Shown here: positions 53,358 to 61,377 of the stretch, piece after piece
How the letters are laid out: each line of letters opens with the position of its first letter
Numbering within the stretch: position 1 is the first letter of the stretch
Source: CAWIUB01 sp963839175
GTDB taxonomy: Bacteria; Actinomycetota; Actinomycetes; Mycobacteriales; Jatrophihabitantaceae
Direction of reading: 5' to 3'
NCBI GenBank assembly: GCA_963839175.1
Contig: CAWIUB010000050.1
Coordinates: 248,001 to 312,000 of the forward strand
Length of the DNA stretch: 64,000 nt
Notes under the pieces: generated by a model
What the model was told of the DNA's origin: nothing
Seen by the model: the letters and a program-made list of their open reading frames with translations, nothing else
The model's database searches: none
Made by a program: the position numbers and the translations under genes

Positions 53358-54020
53358 ACGTGCGCGGTGCTCCAGGCGAGATCACCACGAAGCACCGTCA
53401 TCACCAGACCGGGCCGCATCCGGTCAAGCTTTGCCGCGTCGACGCACGACGATTGATGTCACGCGGTCTGGGTATCGAGGCAGAGCAGACCCGCATGCGA
53501 GGCAAGCGGGCCCGAAAACACGGGCCTGGAGCGTGGAGCCGCCTCGGGGAATCGAACCCGGACCTACCCATTATGGAGTGCCTCGGACACCGGCGCACCT
53601 GTGCTCACCCCAGCTATCTGCGCACTCCTGCCCCGCCACCTAGGCACTCCGTGCACACATGGCGCTACAAGTGCCGGTCGTTCAGTCCACGAACCAGTCC
53701 ACGGAACGGCGATGAGGTGGCGAGCTACGTCGCTCGCGGGTCGTCGTCCAGCTGTTGTTGCCGGCGTCGTCGGCGGCGCCTAGGCACCCGATTACAAGAA
53801 GCGTTGGTTGCGTGTCTGGGTTGTCTGGGGCCGGAAGTACTGACTCCGCCGATGTCATTTGGTCCGCGCGGCGGGCGCCGAGCATGCGGCGATTTCATAC
53901 CCGTCGGGTGATGTGCTCGGGCTCTCCGGCGGGACAGCCTCAGTCTGTGAGCCGTGATCGCGTGCCCGGGCTGCAGCGGGAATGGAGGGTCGAGCCCGTG
54001 CTGAGCATCTGGGGAACGCG
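53358..54020. other. Intergenic stretch with a tRNA-like end; no gene seen
   Basis: More than 650 bases show no convincing coding frame. Apart from the tRNA 3'-end-like sequence at 53534-53570 (listed separately) I see no structured element. Open frames such as 53354-53911 (+) have shadow-like composition. Confidence 0.45.
53534..53570 (-). other. tRNA 3'-end-like sequence (possible attachment-site remnant)
   Basis: On the - strand the sequence GGTTCGATTCCCCG is a T-arm core and is followed by AGGCGGC-T-CCA, like the acceptor end of Thr/Ala-type tRNAs with an encoded CCA. The matching D-arm, anticodon arm and 5' acceptor strand (GCCGCCT) are not found within 150 bases upstream, so this is not a functional tRNA. 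Integrating elements often leave such 3' ends at their borders. Confidence 0.4.
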
Positions 54021-54142
54021 GTGACAGGGGCCCGGATCGAGTGGGGGCCGGTGGCGGCGTGGGCCGGTGCGGGGGCGACTGTGCTGGTTGTGATCACGAC
54101 TTCGCTGGTCGCGCTGGGGTATTTCGAGCGGTTCCGTGCCCC
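54021..54142 (+). pseudogene. 5' part of a membrane protein gene split by IS701
   Basis: GTG 54021 starts VTGARIEWGPVAAWAGAGAT followed by VLVVITTSLVALGYFERFRA, a single N-terminal transmembrane helix. It ends at the TGCCCC target site. Joining to 55718 restores RFRA|PRVRVTFADTEPW in frame. The rest of the gene is at 55712-56187. Confidence 0.7.
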
Positions 54143-55711
54143 CTCGACTTTCGCGGTTATGCGGCTGCGTCGGCCCAGGCCAGTCGGAGGATGCTGATTT
54201 CGCGTGGGCTGACCGGTTCGGGGTGTTCCCGTTGAAATTGCGCGACGATGATCACCCGCCGGAGTTTGGCGATCATGTCTGCGACTGAGGGCTGGGTCTT
54301 GCTGCGGTACCAGGGCGCCAGCTGACGGACGGCGGTGACGTCGCCGGGCTGGTGCCCGGCGACCGCGTACCAGCAGATCGCGAGAGTGCTGATGACGAGC
54401 TCGAAGGGGACGGTGCGCGTTACTGCGGCTGGCAGCCGGTTGCGGGCCTGGCCGCAACCGGTGGTCTGCTTCGCGTCTTCGATCGCGACCTCGATGCTCC
54501 ACCGCGATGCGTAGCGCTCGACGATCTGCGCCGGGTTGGTGGTCAGGTCGGTGCTGAGCAGGGCGATGCCGTAGCCGATGGTGTTCCGGTCGCGGACCAG
54601 CACGACCTGCACCTGTCGGGGACCGAGCACGCCGTACCACAAGCAGCGCAGCACCGAGGTCTGCACTGTGCTGGTGTGCCCGTAGCGGTGCACCACGGTC
54701 GCGGTGAACACCGCGCCGTCGGCGAGCTGCGCCAGAGCGGGCAGCCGCTGGCCCTTGAGGCGGGGGCGGCCGCGACGTGCGGTGCGTGGCGGGGCCAGCT
54801 GATACAGCGCGGCGTTGGACCGCAGCCGGGTGGTCCAGGTGATCGAGTTGGACAGCCCACGCAGCGCCTTGCCGGCGTAGGCGGAGTCGGCGACCACGTC
54901 GATGGCCCGGCTGGGTAACGCGACCGCCAGCTGCTCGACCAGACGGCGGGCCAGCACGAGCCGGGAGTCGTCGACTCCTTTACACACCAAGGCGAAGCCA
55001 GCCGGTAGCGCGACCGGCCGGTCCAGGAACGGCAGCCGCACGACGATCGCCGCGATCACCCAGTTGTTCCCGTAGCCGACGGCCCGCTTACTGCTCGAGG
55101 ACCCGTCGTGGAACCAGGACGCGGCGTGCACCTTCGGCCCGCGGCGGTGAAACAGGGTGTCGTCGATCGCCACCGTCACCGGCTGCCCGTCGGGAACGAG
55201 CAGGGCCACGACCAGCCGGGCCAGCACCAGCGACACCTGCTGTGCCGACCAGCGGGCGCGGGAGAAGAACCGGTGCGCGCGGTGATGCGACCACACCCGC
55301 GACAGCCGGGCACCCACTAACATGCCGCACACCGTGCGCCGCCCGGTCTGGGCCAGGAACCCGCACGCCAGCGCGCAGAAGGTCGCGAACGTCGGCGCGG
55401 TGAAACAGCACCGGAACTCGCCCAGCAGGCCCGCGAGTGACGCCGGTACCGCTATCGTCGGCTGCTGGGGCGCCGGCGTGCCTACGGGAAGACACGCGTC
55501 GGCGCCCTCCCTCGTCCGCGGACGCGATAGCGCGGACAGCTCGGGTTGCGACTGCGGGCGGGCGTGACGACCATTTGAACGGGAAGACATGTAACCACAC
55601 TGATCACTCCAGTAACACTAGTCACGCAGCCACGCTGCAACCGGGTTGAACCAGCGCTCGCGTCTACCGCCTGCTGGCCAACGTCATCAACTCAAAAGTG
55701 CGAAAGTCGAG
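54143..55711 (-). mobile_element. IS701-family insertion sequence
   Basis: Inverted ends CTCGACTTTCGC (54143-54154) and GCGAAAGTCGAG (55700-55711), flanked by TGCCCC on both sides (54137-54142 and 55712-55717). One transposase gene occupies the element. Confidence 0.85.
54157..55590 (-). CDS. IS701-family transposase
   Basis: A 477-residue DDE transposase (IS4 superfamily). Visible blocks: VTVAIDDTLFHRRGPKVHAA (first Asp, DDT), VVADSAYAGKALRGL (second Asp) and YASRWSIEVAIEDAKQTTGC (Y-x2-R-W-x-I-E). The first 40-60 residues are Arg/Pro-rich, and a later start (GTG or TTG after ADACLPVG) may be real. Otherwise complete. Confidence 0.88.
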   Translation of the reverse strand: MSSRSNGRHARPQSQPELSALSRPRTREGADACLPVGTPAPQQPTIAVPASLAGLLGEFRCCFTAPTFATFCALACGFLAQTGRRTVCGMLVGARLSRVWSHHRAHRFFSRARWSAQQVSLVLARLVVALLVPDGQPVTVAIDDTLFHRRGPKVHAASWFHDGSSSSKRAVGYGNNWVIAAIVVRLPFLDRPVALPAGFALVCKGVDDSRLVLARRLVEQLAVALPSRAIDVVADSAYAGKALRGLSNSITWTTRLRSNAALYQLAPPRTARRGRPRLKGQRLPALAQLADGAVFTATVVHRYGHTSTVQTSVLRCLWYGVLGPRQVQVVLVRDRNTIGYGIALLSTDLTTNPAQIVERYASRWSIEVAIEDAKQTTGCGQARNRLPAAVTRTVPFELVISTLAICWYAVAGHQPGDVTAVRQLAPWYRSKTQPSVADMIAKLRRVIIVAQFQREHPEPVSPREISILRLAWADAAA

Positions 55712-56187
55712 TGCCCCTCGGGTTCGGGTGACTTTCGCCGACACCGAACCGTGGTGCCGGGTCGGGCGGCTGGCTGATGGCGGCTCCGCGTTGTGGGTGC
55801 GGCTTGGCGTGGAGAACGTCGGCCGGACCGCGGCGCTGGGGTGTGTGGGCCGGCTGATCGCGGTGACCACCGACGGCAAGCTGCGTGAGGATGTCGACCC
55901 GGTGCAGCTGCGTTGGGCGGGTGTGCCGCGCTCGCAGGCGCTTATCCGGTCGATTTGCGCCGCGGCCAACGCGAGTACCTCAATGTCTTGTTGCTGCCGC
56001 GCGATGCCGACTGGCGGCTGGTGACGTTCGAGGACCCGGACTTCGACCGGGCTTCACCACTGTGCTGCCGCGGGGGCCCCGGCACCAGATCCAGGTGTCG
56101 GTGTCGCCACCAACGCATCCACCACGACCAGGTCGCTGGTCGCCCAGGCGCACACGAACGACGACGACCTGCTTCCGCAGATCGCCT
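55712..56187 (+). pseudogene. 3' part of the IS701-split membrane protein gene, frameshifted
   Basis: VRVTFADTEPWCRVGRLADG and LWVRLGVENVGRTAALGCVG continue the 54021 gene; shifts near 55945 and 56045 lead to DLRRGQREYLNVLLLPRDAD and then GFTTVLPRGPRHQIQVSVS. The protein ends near AHTNDDDLLPQIA at 56187. So decay went on besides the insertion. The soluble domain resembles immunoglobulin-like or unnamed membrane-anchored proteins; function unknown. Confidence 0.6.
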
Positions 56188-56688
56188 GACCAGCGGTGTC
56201 CGCGACGGGTCGGCCAAGCTCGCGTTGGACCTGATCAACACCGACACCCGGGCGATGTGGCCGCTGCTGCCCTTCTCGATGCCACCCGACACCACGCGGT
56301 TCATCTCTTCGCTGCTCGAGGTATGCGGCGACCCCGACCCAATGACGGCGACCTTGAGCCTGATGACCCGCGCGTCGCTGCTGCGAGCGTGGGGGAGTTC
56401 CAAGAGCGCCACCCGCTGATCGTCGCCCCGATCTACACCGACCTCCCGTTCGAGCCGGGCAAGGACTTGACCGTCTCCGAAGTCGCGCACATCGCCCGCG
56501 GCATGCGCATTGCGATCGCGGTAACGCCCTGGGCCTTCCCGCCGTGGCACTTCCGGTGGGCATCCGGGACGGTCTCCCACAGGCGGTCCAGGTGATCGGC
56601 CCCCGCTACCGCGAGGACCTGTGCCTCGACACCGCTGCCGCAATCGAGGAAACGGTCGGCATCCTCACACCGATCGACCCCATATAGC
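56188..56688 (+). pseudogene. C-terminal remnant of an amidase
   Basis: Three frames hold the end of an amidase-signature family protein: MWPLLPFSMPPDTTRFISSL, then FQERHPLIVAPIYTDLPFEP, then VGIRDGLPQAVQVIGPRYRE and EETVGILTPIDPI at the stop 56688. The catalytic Lys-Ser-Ser part is missing. Nothing functional remains. Confidence 0.65.
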
Positions 56689-56818
56689 CGTATCCCACGC
56701 AAGCGCCGAGGTTCATGCGGTCCAGTCGGTTCCCGCGAGCGCTTCCTCGAGTCGCTGTCCGGGATCGCACATATCGCTCGGCGCCTCGGGCACCGGTTAG
56801 TCGCCGACGTCGTACCGG

Positions 56819-57171
56819 AATCGGCGTTGTGCCGACGTCGGCACAACGCCGATTGTGCCGACCTCGTGATTGTGCCGACCTGATAGCTGGATCGCCTGCG
56901 GGGTAAGGGGATCGCTGCGAACAGGTCGGCACAATCACGTCGCTCGTGCTGATGCTTCGCGCGCCGATCTTGGAGATAGGGATGCGCACGGGTCCCCGGC
57001 AAGCCCGCATTGCGGCGATGCGCGTCGCGGCCATCGGCCGGTATCGGGCCGGCGTCGAGTCGAGGCCGTTGGAGAAGCCCGCGGATTGTGCCGACCACTT
57101 CGAGCTCATCGTTCCTGATTAGCTGGGGTTCCTCCGCGAGGTCGGCACAATCACGAGGTCGGCACAATCGG
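56819..57171. repeat. Palindrome cluster built from GGTCGGCACAATC units
   Basis: A perfect 36-base palindrome (56819-56854, core TGTGCCGACGTCGGCACA) is followed by a 33-base segment (56849-56881) with two GATTGTGCCGACC units. That segment is repeated exactly in inverted form at 57139-57171. Single units lie between them at 56923-56939 and 57082-57094. The roughly 350-base block has no coding sequence and looks like a REP/BIME- or MITE-like element, or an array of binding sites. Confidence 0.7.
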
Positions 57172-57180
57172 CGATCGCGC

Positions 57181-57330
57181 GGGGACCTCATCGGAGGTTC
57201 CGCTCGGCGCCGCGGGCGCCCGACCGGCGAAGCGGCGTCGATCCGGAGGGACGAGGCCAGGGCTTGGCGCACTGTGCGTCGATGCACCCGCTCGGCCAGC
57301 TCCCGAGTCGACAGCCCTTCCACGGTGTGT
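57181..57330 (-). pseudogene. Possible IS21 IstA N-terminal remnant
   Basis: On the - strand GLSTRELAERVHRRTVRQAL followed by ASSLRID matches the helix-turn-helix at the start of IS21-type IstA transposases (LAERFGVHRRTVRQAL). Only about 50 residues remain, with a deletion within the helix-turn-helix. Confidence 0.45.
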
Positions 57331-57415
57331 CCCTGCGGCTCTGCTCCTGCGCAGAGCGACTGGGCGGTGGACGATGGGACGGCGTGCCCGGGTGCGCAGG
57401 GCCGGGGAGGTCTGG

Positions 57416-57847
57416 ATGACTGAAGTGATCGATCGGCTGGTGGCCGCGATGAACGCACATGACCTTGACGCGGCCACCGCTCTCATCCACAAGAACTACC
57501 GCAGCGTGCAACCCGCGCACCCGGGCAGAGCCTTCGTCGGGCGAGACCAACTGCGCGCCAACTGGCAGGCCATGTTCGCCGGGATACCCGACTTCCACGC
57601 CGAGGTCGCACGCTCGGTCCAAGACGGCGACACGACATGGAGCGAATGGCATTGGACGGGTACCCGCAGCGACGGGCAAGCCTTCGAGGTGCGCGGCGTC
57701 ACCCTGTTCGAAATCATCGACGCTCAGATTGTGTCCGGTCGGCTGTACCTGGAGGACGTCGAGCGGCAGGCAGTCGGAATTGACGAGGCGGTTGAAGCCC
57801 TCTCCGGCCGGCGGCCGCAACGAGGCCAACGCAAGAATGCGCGATGA
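57416..57847 (+). CDS. SnoaL-like (NTF2-fold) protein
   Basis: A 143-residue protein from ATG 57416 behind GGGGAGG. It opens VIDRLVAAMNAHDLDAATAL and continues AGIPDFHAEVARSVQDGDTT, WHWTGTRSDGQAFEVRGVTL and GRLYLEDVERQ, the cone-shaped NTF2 fold of SnoaL-type proteins, which may be cyclases, isomerases or binding proteins. The usual His-Asp pair cannot be fixed by eye. The last 20 residues are basic. No partner enzymes nearby. Confidence 0.82.
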   Translation: MTEVIDRLVAAMNAHDLDAATALIHKNYRSVQPAHPGRAFVGRDQLRANWQAMFAGIPDFHAEVARSVQDGDTTWSEWHWTGTRSDGQAFEVRGVTLFEIIDAQIVSGRLYLEDVERQAVGIDEAVEALSGRRPQRGQRKNAR

Positions 57848-58186
57848 TCACACCACCACCCCCAGGCGCGACCGCCGCCGCACGGGACGAAATCAACCAG
57901 TCGCCCAGTCGGCGTACCGCACCGCTACATCGGGTTGCGCCGCGCAAATCTCCCAGCCGCGAATCGACCGCATCCGGCTGACCCCAACGCCGCCGGGTCA
58001 GACGCCGCACCTGACCGGCGCACATATCGACGCACGCAGATCTTGACCGTCATCAAACCGAGGCGCCCGGAATCGGCGATCGCGGACGCGTGATCGGGTC
58101 AGATTGCGGATGCTCCACGGGCCCGCGGGGCAGACCGCCGCGAGCAAAGCTGCGTTATCCGGTCCGCGGTCATGCTGGCGCAATGA
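57848..58186. other. Intergenic stretch, no gene seen
   Basis: No frame on either strand has coding character and no hairpin of note was found between the SnoaL-like gene and the convergent VOC gene. Confidence 0.4.
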
Positions 58187-58534
58187 TCAGAGGTCGGTAG
58201 CCCTGGGATGTCGCGGCTCGTACATCCCAACCTCGCCACCGCTTGGAAGGCGAAGCCGTGTCAGCCGCCCCCAACCGGCTTCGGTGACGTCTGCAAACAC
58301 GACCCCCTCGGCGGCTAACCGGGCCATCGTCGCGTCCAGGTCGTCGCACATCAGGTACAGCTCGTGAGCAGGCGGGCCGTCGGCCGGATGCACGGCGAGC
58401 TCGGCGGGAGGAAGTTTGAAGATCAGCCAGCCGGCGCCAGCATCGACATGCGGGTAGTCGAGCACGTCCCGGAAGAAAGCCCGATCGGCCTCGGCGTCAT
58501 GACTGTAGATGATGACGTGGCCACCGTTGATCAC
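58187..58534 (-). CDS. VOC-family (glyoxalase/bleomycin-resistance fold) protein
   Basis: A 115-residue VOC protein from GTG 58534; the longer frame to 58789 lacks coding character. One module of beta-alpha-beta3 units: HVIIYSHDAEADRAFFRDVL, then GWLIFKLPPAELAVHPAD, HELYLMCDDLDATMARLAAE and LPSGGEVGMYEPRH. Metal-ligand candidates are the H at the start, H of ELAVHP, and E of MYEP. Substrate unknown. Confidence 0.85.
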   Translation of the reverse strand: MINGGHVIIYSHDAEADRAFFRDVLDYPHVDAGAGWLIFKLPPAELAVHPADGPPAHELYLMCDDLDATMARLAAEGVVFADVTEAGWGRLTRLRLPSGGEVGMYEPRHPRATDL

Positions 58535-58820
58535 GCAGCCAGCGTAGCGAGCACGCTCGAGTGCGAGCGTTGCCGAGGCCAGACCGGAGGCATACACCAT
58601 TAGCGAACCTTCGGGACGGTCGCGAGCACCTTCATTTGTCTGAGCAGCAGTAACGTCAGCGCCTCGATTTCGGTGAGTCGGCGTCGAACGTGAGGAGACA
58701 CCCGAGCGCACCAGCCGACGGCTGAGACTTGGCCGAAGCCCGTGGCTTGTCTGTCGTAGGGTGTCGTCCTCAGCCGGCTGCCGCGACACGACCCAGCGGC
58801 CGGCACTTGGAGGCGAGGCA

Positions 58821-59465
58821 TCAGGCGGGGTTGGGCCGCCAAACGAACTTAACCTTCGCAGGGTCGCCCCGGCCCGCCTCGACGATGTCTCGCACGAATA
58901 CCTCGGCCTGCAGGCGGGACTGGTGCATGAGGTCGTACTTGGGGTTTTCAGCCTCCTGCCGCATAGCCGCCTCGGCTGCGCGGTACATCAAGTCAACGTT
59001 GGGCCGGCATCCCAGGATGACGTTGATGCCGCAGCGGGGCCGCTCAGTGAAGGTGCGCGAGTGATCGAGCCGGGCGGCGGCGATTTGTGGTTCGGGCAGG
59101 CTGACCGTAACCGATCCGTTCGGAGCAGTACCCGATACTTTGGCCATTTTCCAGTCGACCGTCACCTCCACGTCGCCGTAGGCGTGCAAGACGGTGTCGG
59201 TATGCCAAAATGTGCCCAGGGAGCCCTCGGGCGCATTTGACTGATTGATCACGACGTTTTGCAATGTGAGATCGTAAACCTGAAGCTGCTGTTGTGCTAC
59301 CAGCTGGGCCTGGAGCCGGCTGGGCTCGATGCTGGTATGCGTCTCGGCGTGCGGCCAGCCGGGGAACAGATTGAAGAGCTTAAGGACCAAGGCCACTGCG
59401 ACCAGGGCAACCACAATCATCAGCACTCGACCGGGCCCGAAGCCTCGCTTGGTGCGGAGGTCCAT
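58821..59465 (-). CDS. DUF4230-like membrane-anchored protein
   Basis: A 214-residue protein with one N-terminal transmembrane helix (VLMIVVALVAVALVLKLFNL) and an extracytoplasmic domain: LQVYDLTLQNVVINQ, then VEVTVDWKMAKVSG and SVTVSLPEPQIAAARLDHSR. The pattern is that of DUF4230 proteins. Two cysteines in RCGINVILGCRPN could form a disulfide. ATG 59465 is a plausible start. Function unknown. Confidence 0.78.
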   Translation of the reverse strand: MDLRTKRGFGPGRVLMIVVALVAVALVLKLFNLFPGWPHAETHTSIEPSRLQAQLVAQQQLQVYDLTLQNVVINQSNAPEGSLGTFWHTDTVLHAYGDVEVTVDWKMAKVSGTAPNGSVTVSLPEPQIAAARLDHSRTFTERPRCGINVILGCRPNVDLMYRAAEAAMRQEAENPKYDLMHQSRLQAEVFVRDIVEAGRGDPAKVKFVWRPNPA

Positions 59466-59988
59466 TGGTGCCTCGATCCGTAGTGCAGATGTTCCGGTGA
59501 TCTTGCCTCGAGTTTAGTTGATGTTTGTGGTGTTCTGGCCGTCGTGGGCCTGCTGGTCTGCCGGTGTGCCCAGAAGTAGACGTCATCTTTGCTTGCACCG
59601 ACCTCAGCCGTCGCGGCGACTGCGCTGGTGCCGGCGACGACGCGCTGCGGCAGCTTGAGTGGCCCATCGTCGATCAACCCGAGGTAGATACCATCCTTGG
59701 GCCAGCGGGCTCCGTGGCGATCCTGTGGCCTTGGCCATCGGCTCGGGTCCGGTCCTAACCAGGTCCTATCCAGGCTCCGGTAGTCCTGCCCCTCCCAGGG
59801 CCGTAGATACCGCGTCGGGAACCACCCCGCACATTCGAGGTTGCCTGGAGGACGACGTTGTCCCGCGACAACCTCCCGTTGCGCGCCGGCAACCAAGTCC
59901 TATCCCGGCGTGGGCGTTGCACGGGGTGGGCCCGTTCATCCGGCGCTCGCGGAGGGCGCGGCGGTGTCCGCGCCCGATGCGGCGGATG
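59466..59988. other. Intergenic stretch, no secure gene
   Basis: About 520 bases without a recognised gene. A - strand frame (59420-59896) is open and contains WPKDGIYLGLIDDGPLKLPQ, which is not obviously shadow-like, but lacks a start site and overlaps the DUF4230-like gene; I do not call it. Confidence 0.35.
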
Positions 59989-60345
59989 ATGGTCTGCGTG
60001 GGTGACTTGCTCGTCGATGTCGAGTTGCTGGTCGTGCCGGACTGCCCGAATGCGCAGGCCGCACGAGAGCTGCTGCGTTCGAGTCTGCGCGCGGCCGGGC
60101 TGGCCGGCACGCCTATCCGCGTGAGGGTGATCGCGTCCCAGCGCGCCGCCGAGCAGCGCGGATTCATCGGCTCGCCGACGATCCTGATCAACGGCCTCGA
60201 CCCGTTCGCCGAGCCCGGCCGGCCACCCGCACTGGCCTGCCGGGTCTATCCCGGCCCGGCCGGTCCCAGCGGCCTACCGCCAGCCGAGCAACTCCGTACC
60301 GCGATCGCCGCCGCGGCCTCCACCCCGGCACCAGAGACGCCATGA
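59989..60345 (+). CDS. Thioredoxin-fold protein of the MerB/alkylmercury lyase-associated type
   Basis: About 118 residues. VELLVVPDCPNAQAARELLR carries a CPNA motif in the thioredoxin position, and RGFIGSPTILINGLDPFAEP is the cis-Pro loop region; ALACRVYPGPAG and EQLRTAI follow. Only one cysteine is in the active-site motif. ATG 59989, ATG 59986 and GTG 59998 are all possible starts. Its stop region overlaps the next gene by four bases (ATGA). Confidence 0.75.
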   Translation: MVCVGDLLVDVELLVVPDCPNAQAARELLRSSLRAAGLAGTPIRVRVIASQRAAEQRGFIGSPTILINGLDPFAEPGRPPALACRVYPGPAGPSGLPPAEQLRTAIAAAASTPAPETP

Positions 60346-60702
60346 GCCACACCGACGACCAGACCGATGATGTCATCCAGCGCGGGCTGCGCGCCTGGAC
60401 GAACGGTGACCTGGACGCCTTGGAGGTCGTACTCGACCCCGCGGTCACGCTGGGCTGGATCGAACCGGGCGAGTGGGATTGCGTCGGGCGCGACGAAGTG
60501 ATGGAACTGCTGCGGCAGCGGGCGGCCGGAGGCCGCGCCGCCGACCCGAGACGCGTCGAAGCGCACCGTGGTGGTCTCAGCCGAGCAGCCCGGCCCCTAC
60601 GGTGCGGCCGCGACCCGCATCAGCAGCGCGCACGGCAAGGTCGTGGCGATGCGGCAATACGCCACCCGCGACGCAGCGCTCGGCGCCGGCCCACCCGGTT
60701 AG
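60342..60702 (+). pseudogene. SnoaL-like gene with a frameshift
   Basis: ATG 60342: QRGLRAWTNGDLDALEVVLD and PAVTLGWIEPGEWDCVGRDE are the first half of an NTF2-fold protein. After MELLRQR near 60530 the frame changes, and the second half RTVVVSAEQPGPYGAAATRI then GKVVAMRQYATRDAAL follows to the stop near 60702. One base change would restore a protein of about 120 residues, so this may be recent or a sequencing error. Confidence 0.65.
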
Positions 60703-61028
60703 GGCAGGCGCCGGCCCAGCCAGCGCAACGGCCGGCCGACCACCGGCCGCCGATGCCAGCCGTGATCCATCACCACCCGACGCACCCAACGCAGACCGTC
60801 CCGCAGCCGGCTCGCGATCGACGCACGCAACGCGTCCTCACGCTGCCCCGCCTGCTGGCGCAGGAAGTGGGCGCACGCCAGGCACACCGCCACCCCGGGA
60901 TGGCTGCCCAGGCGCACCAGCCGCTCGCCCGGATACCGCTGCCCGCAGCACCGGCACTCCGCCGCGCCGCCACCGCGGGCATCAGCCGCCGCCCCTCGGT
61001 GCGCCGCATGGGTCATCGCCTCGCCCAT
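60699..61028 (-). CDS. Small zinc-ribbon protein
   Basis: From ATG 61028 (GGGAGCGG upstream) about 109 residues. The cysteine pairs CRCCGQRYPGERLVRLG and VAVCLACAHFLRQQ form a treble-clef or zinc-ribbon; the remainder is a basic helix (RASIASRLRDGLRWVRRVVM). Other in-frame ATGs lie at 61043 and 61016. It is convergent with the SnoaL-like pseudogene, whose stop it overlaps. Unnamed family. Confidence 0.65.
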   Translation of the reverse strand: MGEAMTHAAHRGAAADARGGGAAECRCCGQRYPGERLVRLGSHPGVAVCLACAHFLRQQAGQREDALRASIASRLRDGLRWVRRVVMDHGWHRRPVVGRPLRWLGRRLP

Positions 61029-61094
61029 CGGCACCGCTCCCATCCCGTCGCCGTGTCCTGACGGTCAGTATCGACCGGGCCGCTACCTCGACCG

Positions 61095-61140
61095 GTTGTC
61101 AGTCTAGGTTGACAAAGGACGTCTGTCAGCCGAGGCTGAC
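61095..61140. promoter_or_regulatory. Paired palindromic operators before the HTH-ClpN operon
   Basis: TTGTCAGTCTAGGTTGACAA (61095-61114, 8 of 10 positions paired) and TGTCAGCCGAGGCTGACA (61123-61140, perfect 8-base arms, 2-base spacer) share a TGTCA-n8-TGACA layout 27 bases apart. The second ends three bases before the start codon, so binding would block initiation: autorepression by the encoded HTH protein is likely. Confidence 0.6.
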
Positions 61141-61143
61141 ACC

Positions 61144-61377
61144 ATGAGTGAGGCAACGCAGCTTGCGGCCGCGGCCGCGCACGACGACCCCGAGATCGGG
61201 TTGGCCGCGGTGGTCGCGCTGCGACAGCTGCTCGACCAACTGGAGGCGCTGCAGGTCGCCTCCGCGCGAGCCCACGGCTGGACCTGGGAAGGCATCGCCA
61301 CCGCGCTCGGCGTCACCCGACAGTCCGTGCACAAGAAGTACGCCACCCGGCGGCTTCCTGGCCGGCGGTCGCGATGA
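61144..61377 (+). CDS. Small helix-turn-helix protein
   Basis: A 77-residue protein: AVVALRQLLDQLEALQVASA is a dimerisation-type helix, and WEGIATALGVTRQSVHKKYA a helix-turn-helix. It lacks any sensor domain. ATG 61144 lies three bases after a TGTCA-n8-TGACA operator, and the stop overlaps the next ATG (ATGA). HTH genes of this type next to Clp N-domain genes recur in actinobacteria; the Clp N-domain partner may modulate the repressor. Confidence 0.82.
   Translation: MSEATQLAAAAAHDDPEIGLAAVVALRQLLDQLEALQVASARAHGWTWEGIATALGVTRQSVHKKYATRRLPGRRSR

Noticed and set aside
53534..53660. Complete tRNA or tmRNA gene
   Set aside because: Only the T-arm and acceptor 3' strand fit; no anticodon arm with U33, no D-arm and no pairing 5' acceptor strand were found.
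56819..57171. CRISPR array
   Set aside because: Units are short, in both orientations and irregularly spaced; there are no uniform spacers and no cas genes in the window.
56433..57458. 341-residue - strand frame over the palindrome cluster
   Set aside because: Runs through amidase, repeat and IstA remnants with shadow composition; only the IstA-like patch at 57181-57330 has protein character.
59420..59896. 158-residue - strand frame with WPKDGIYLGLIDDGP
   Set aside because: Looks partly protein-like but overlaps the DUF4230-like gene, lacks a start site and has no recognised motif; left as unannotated.
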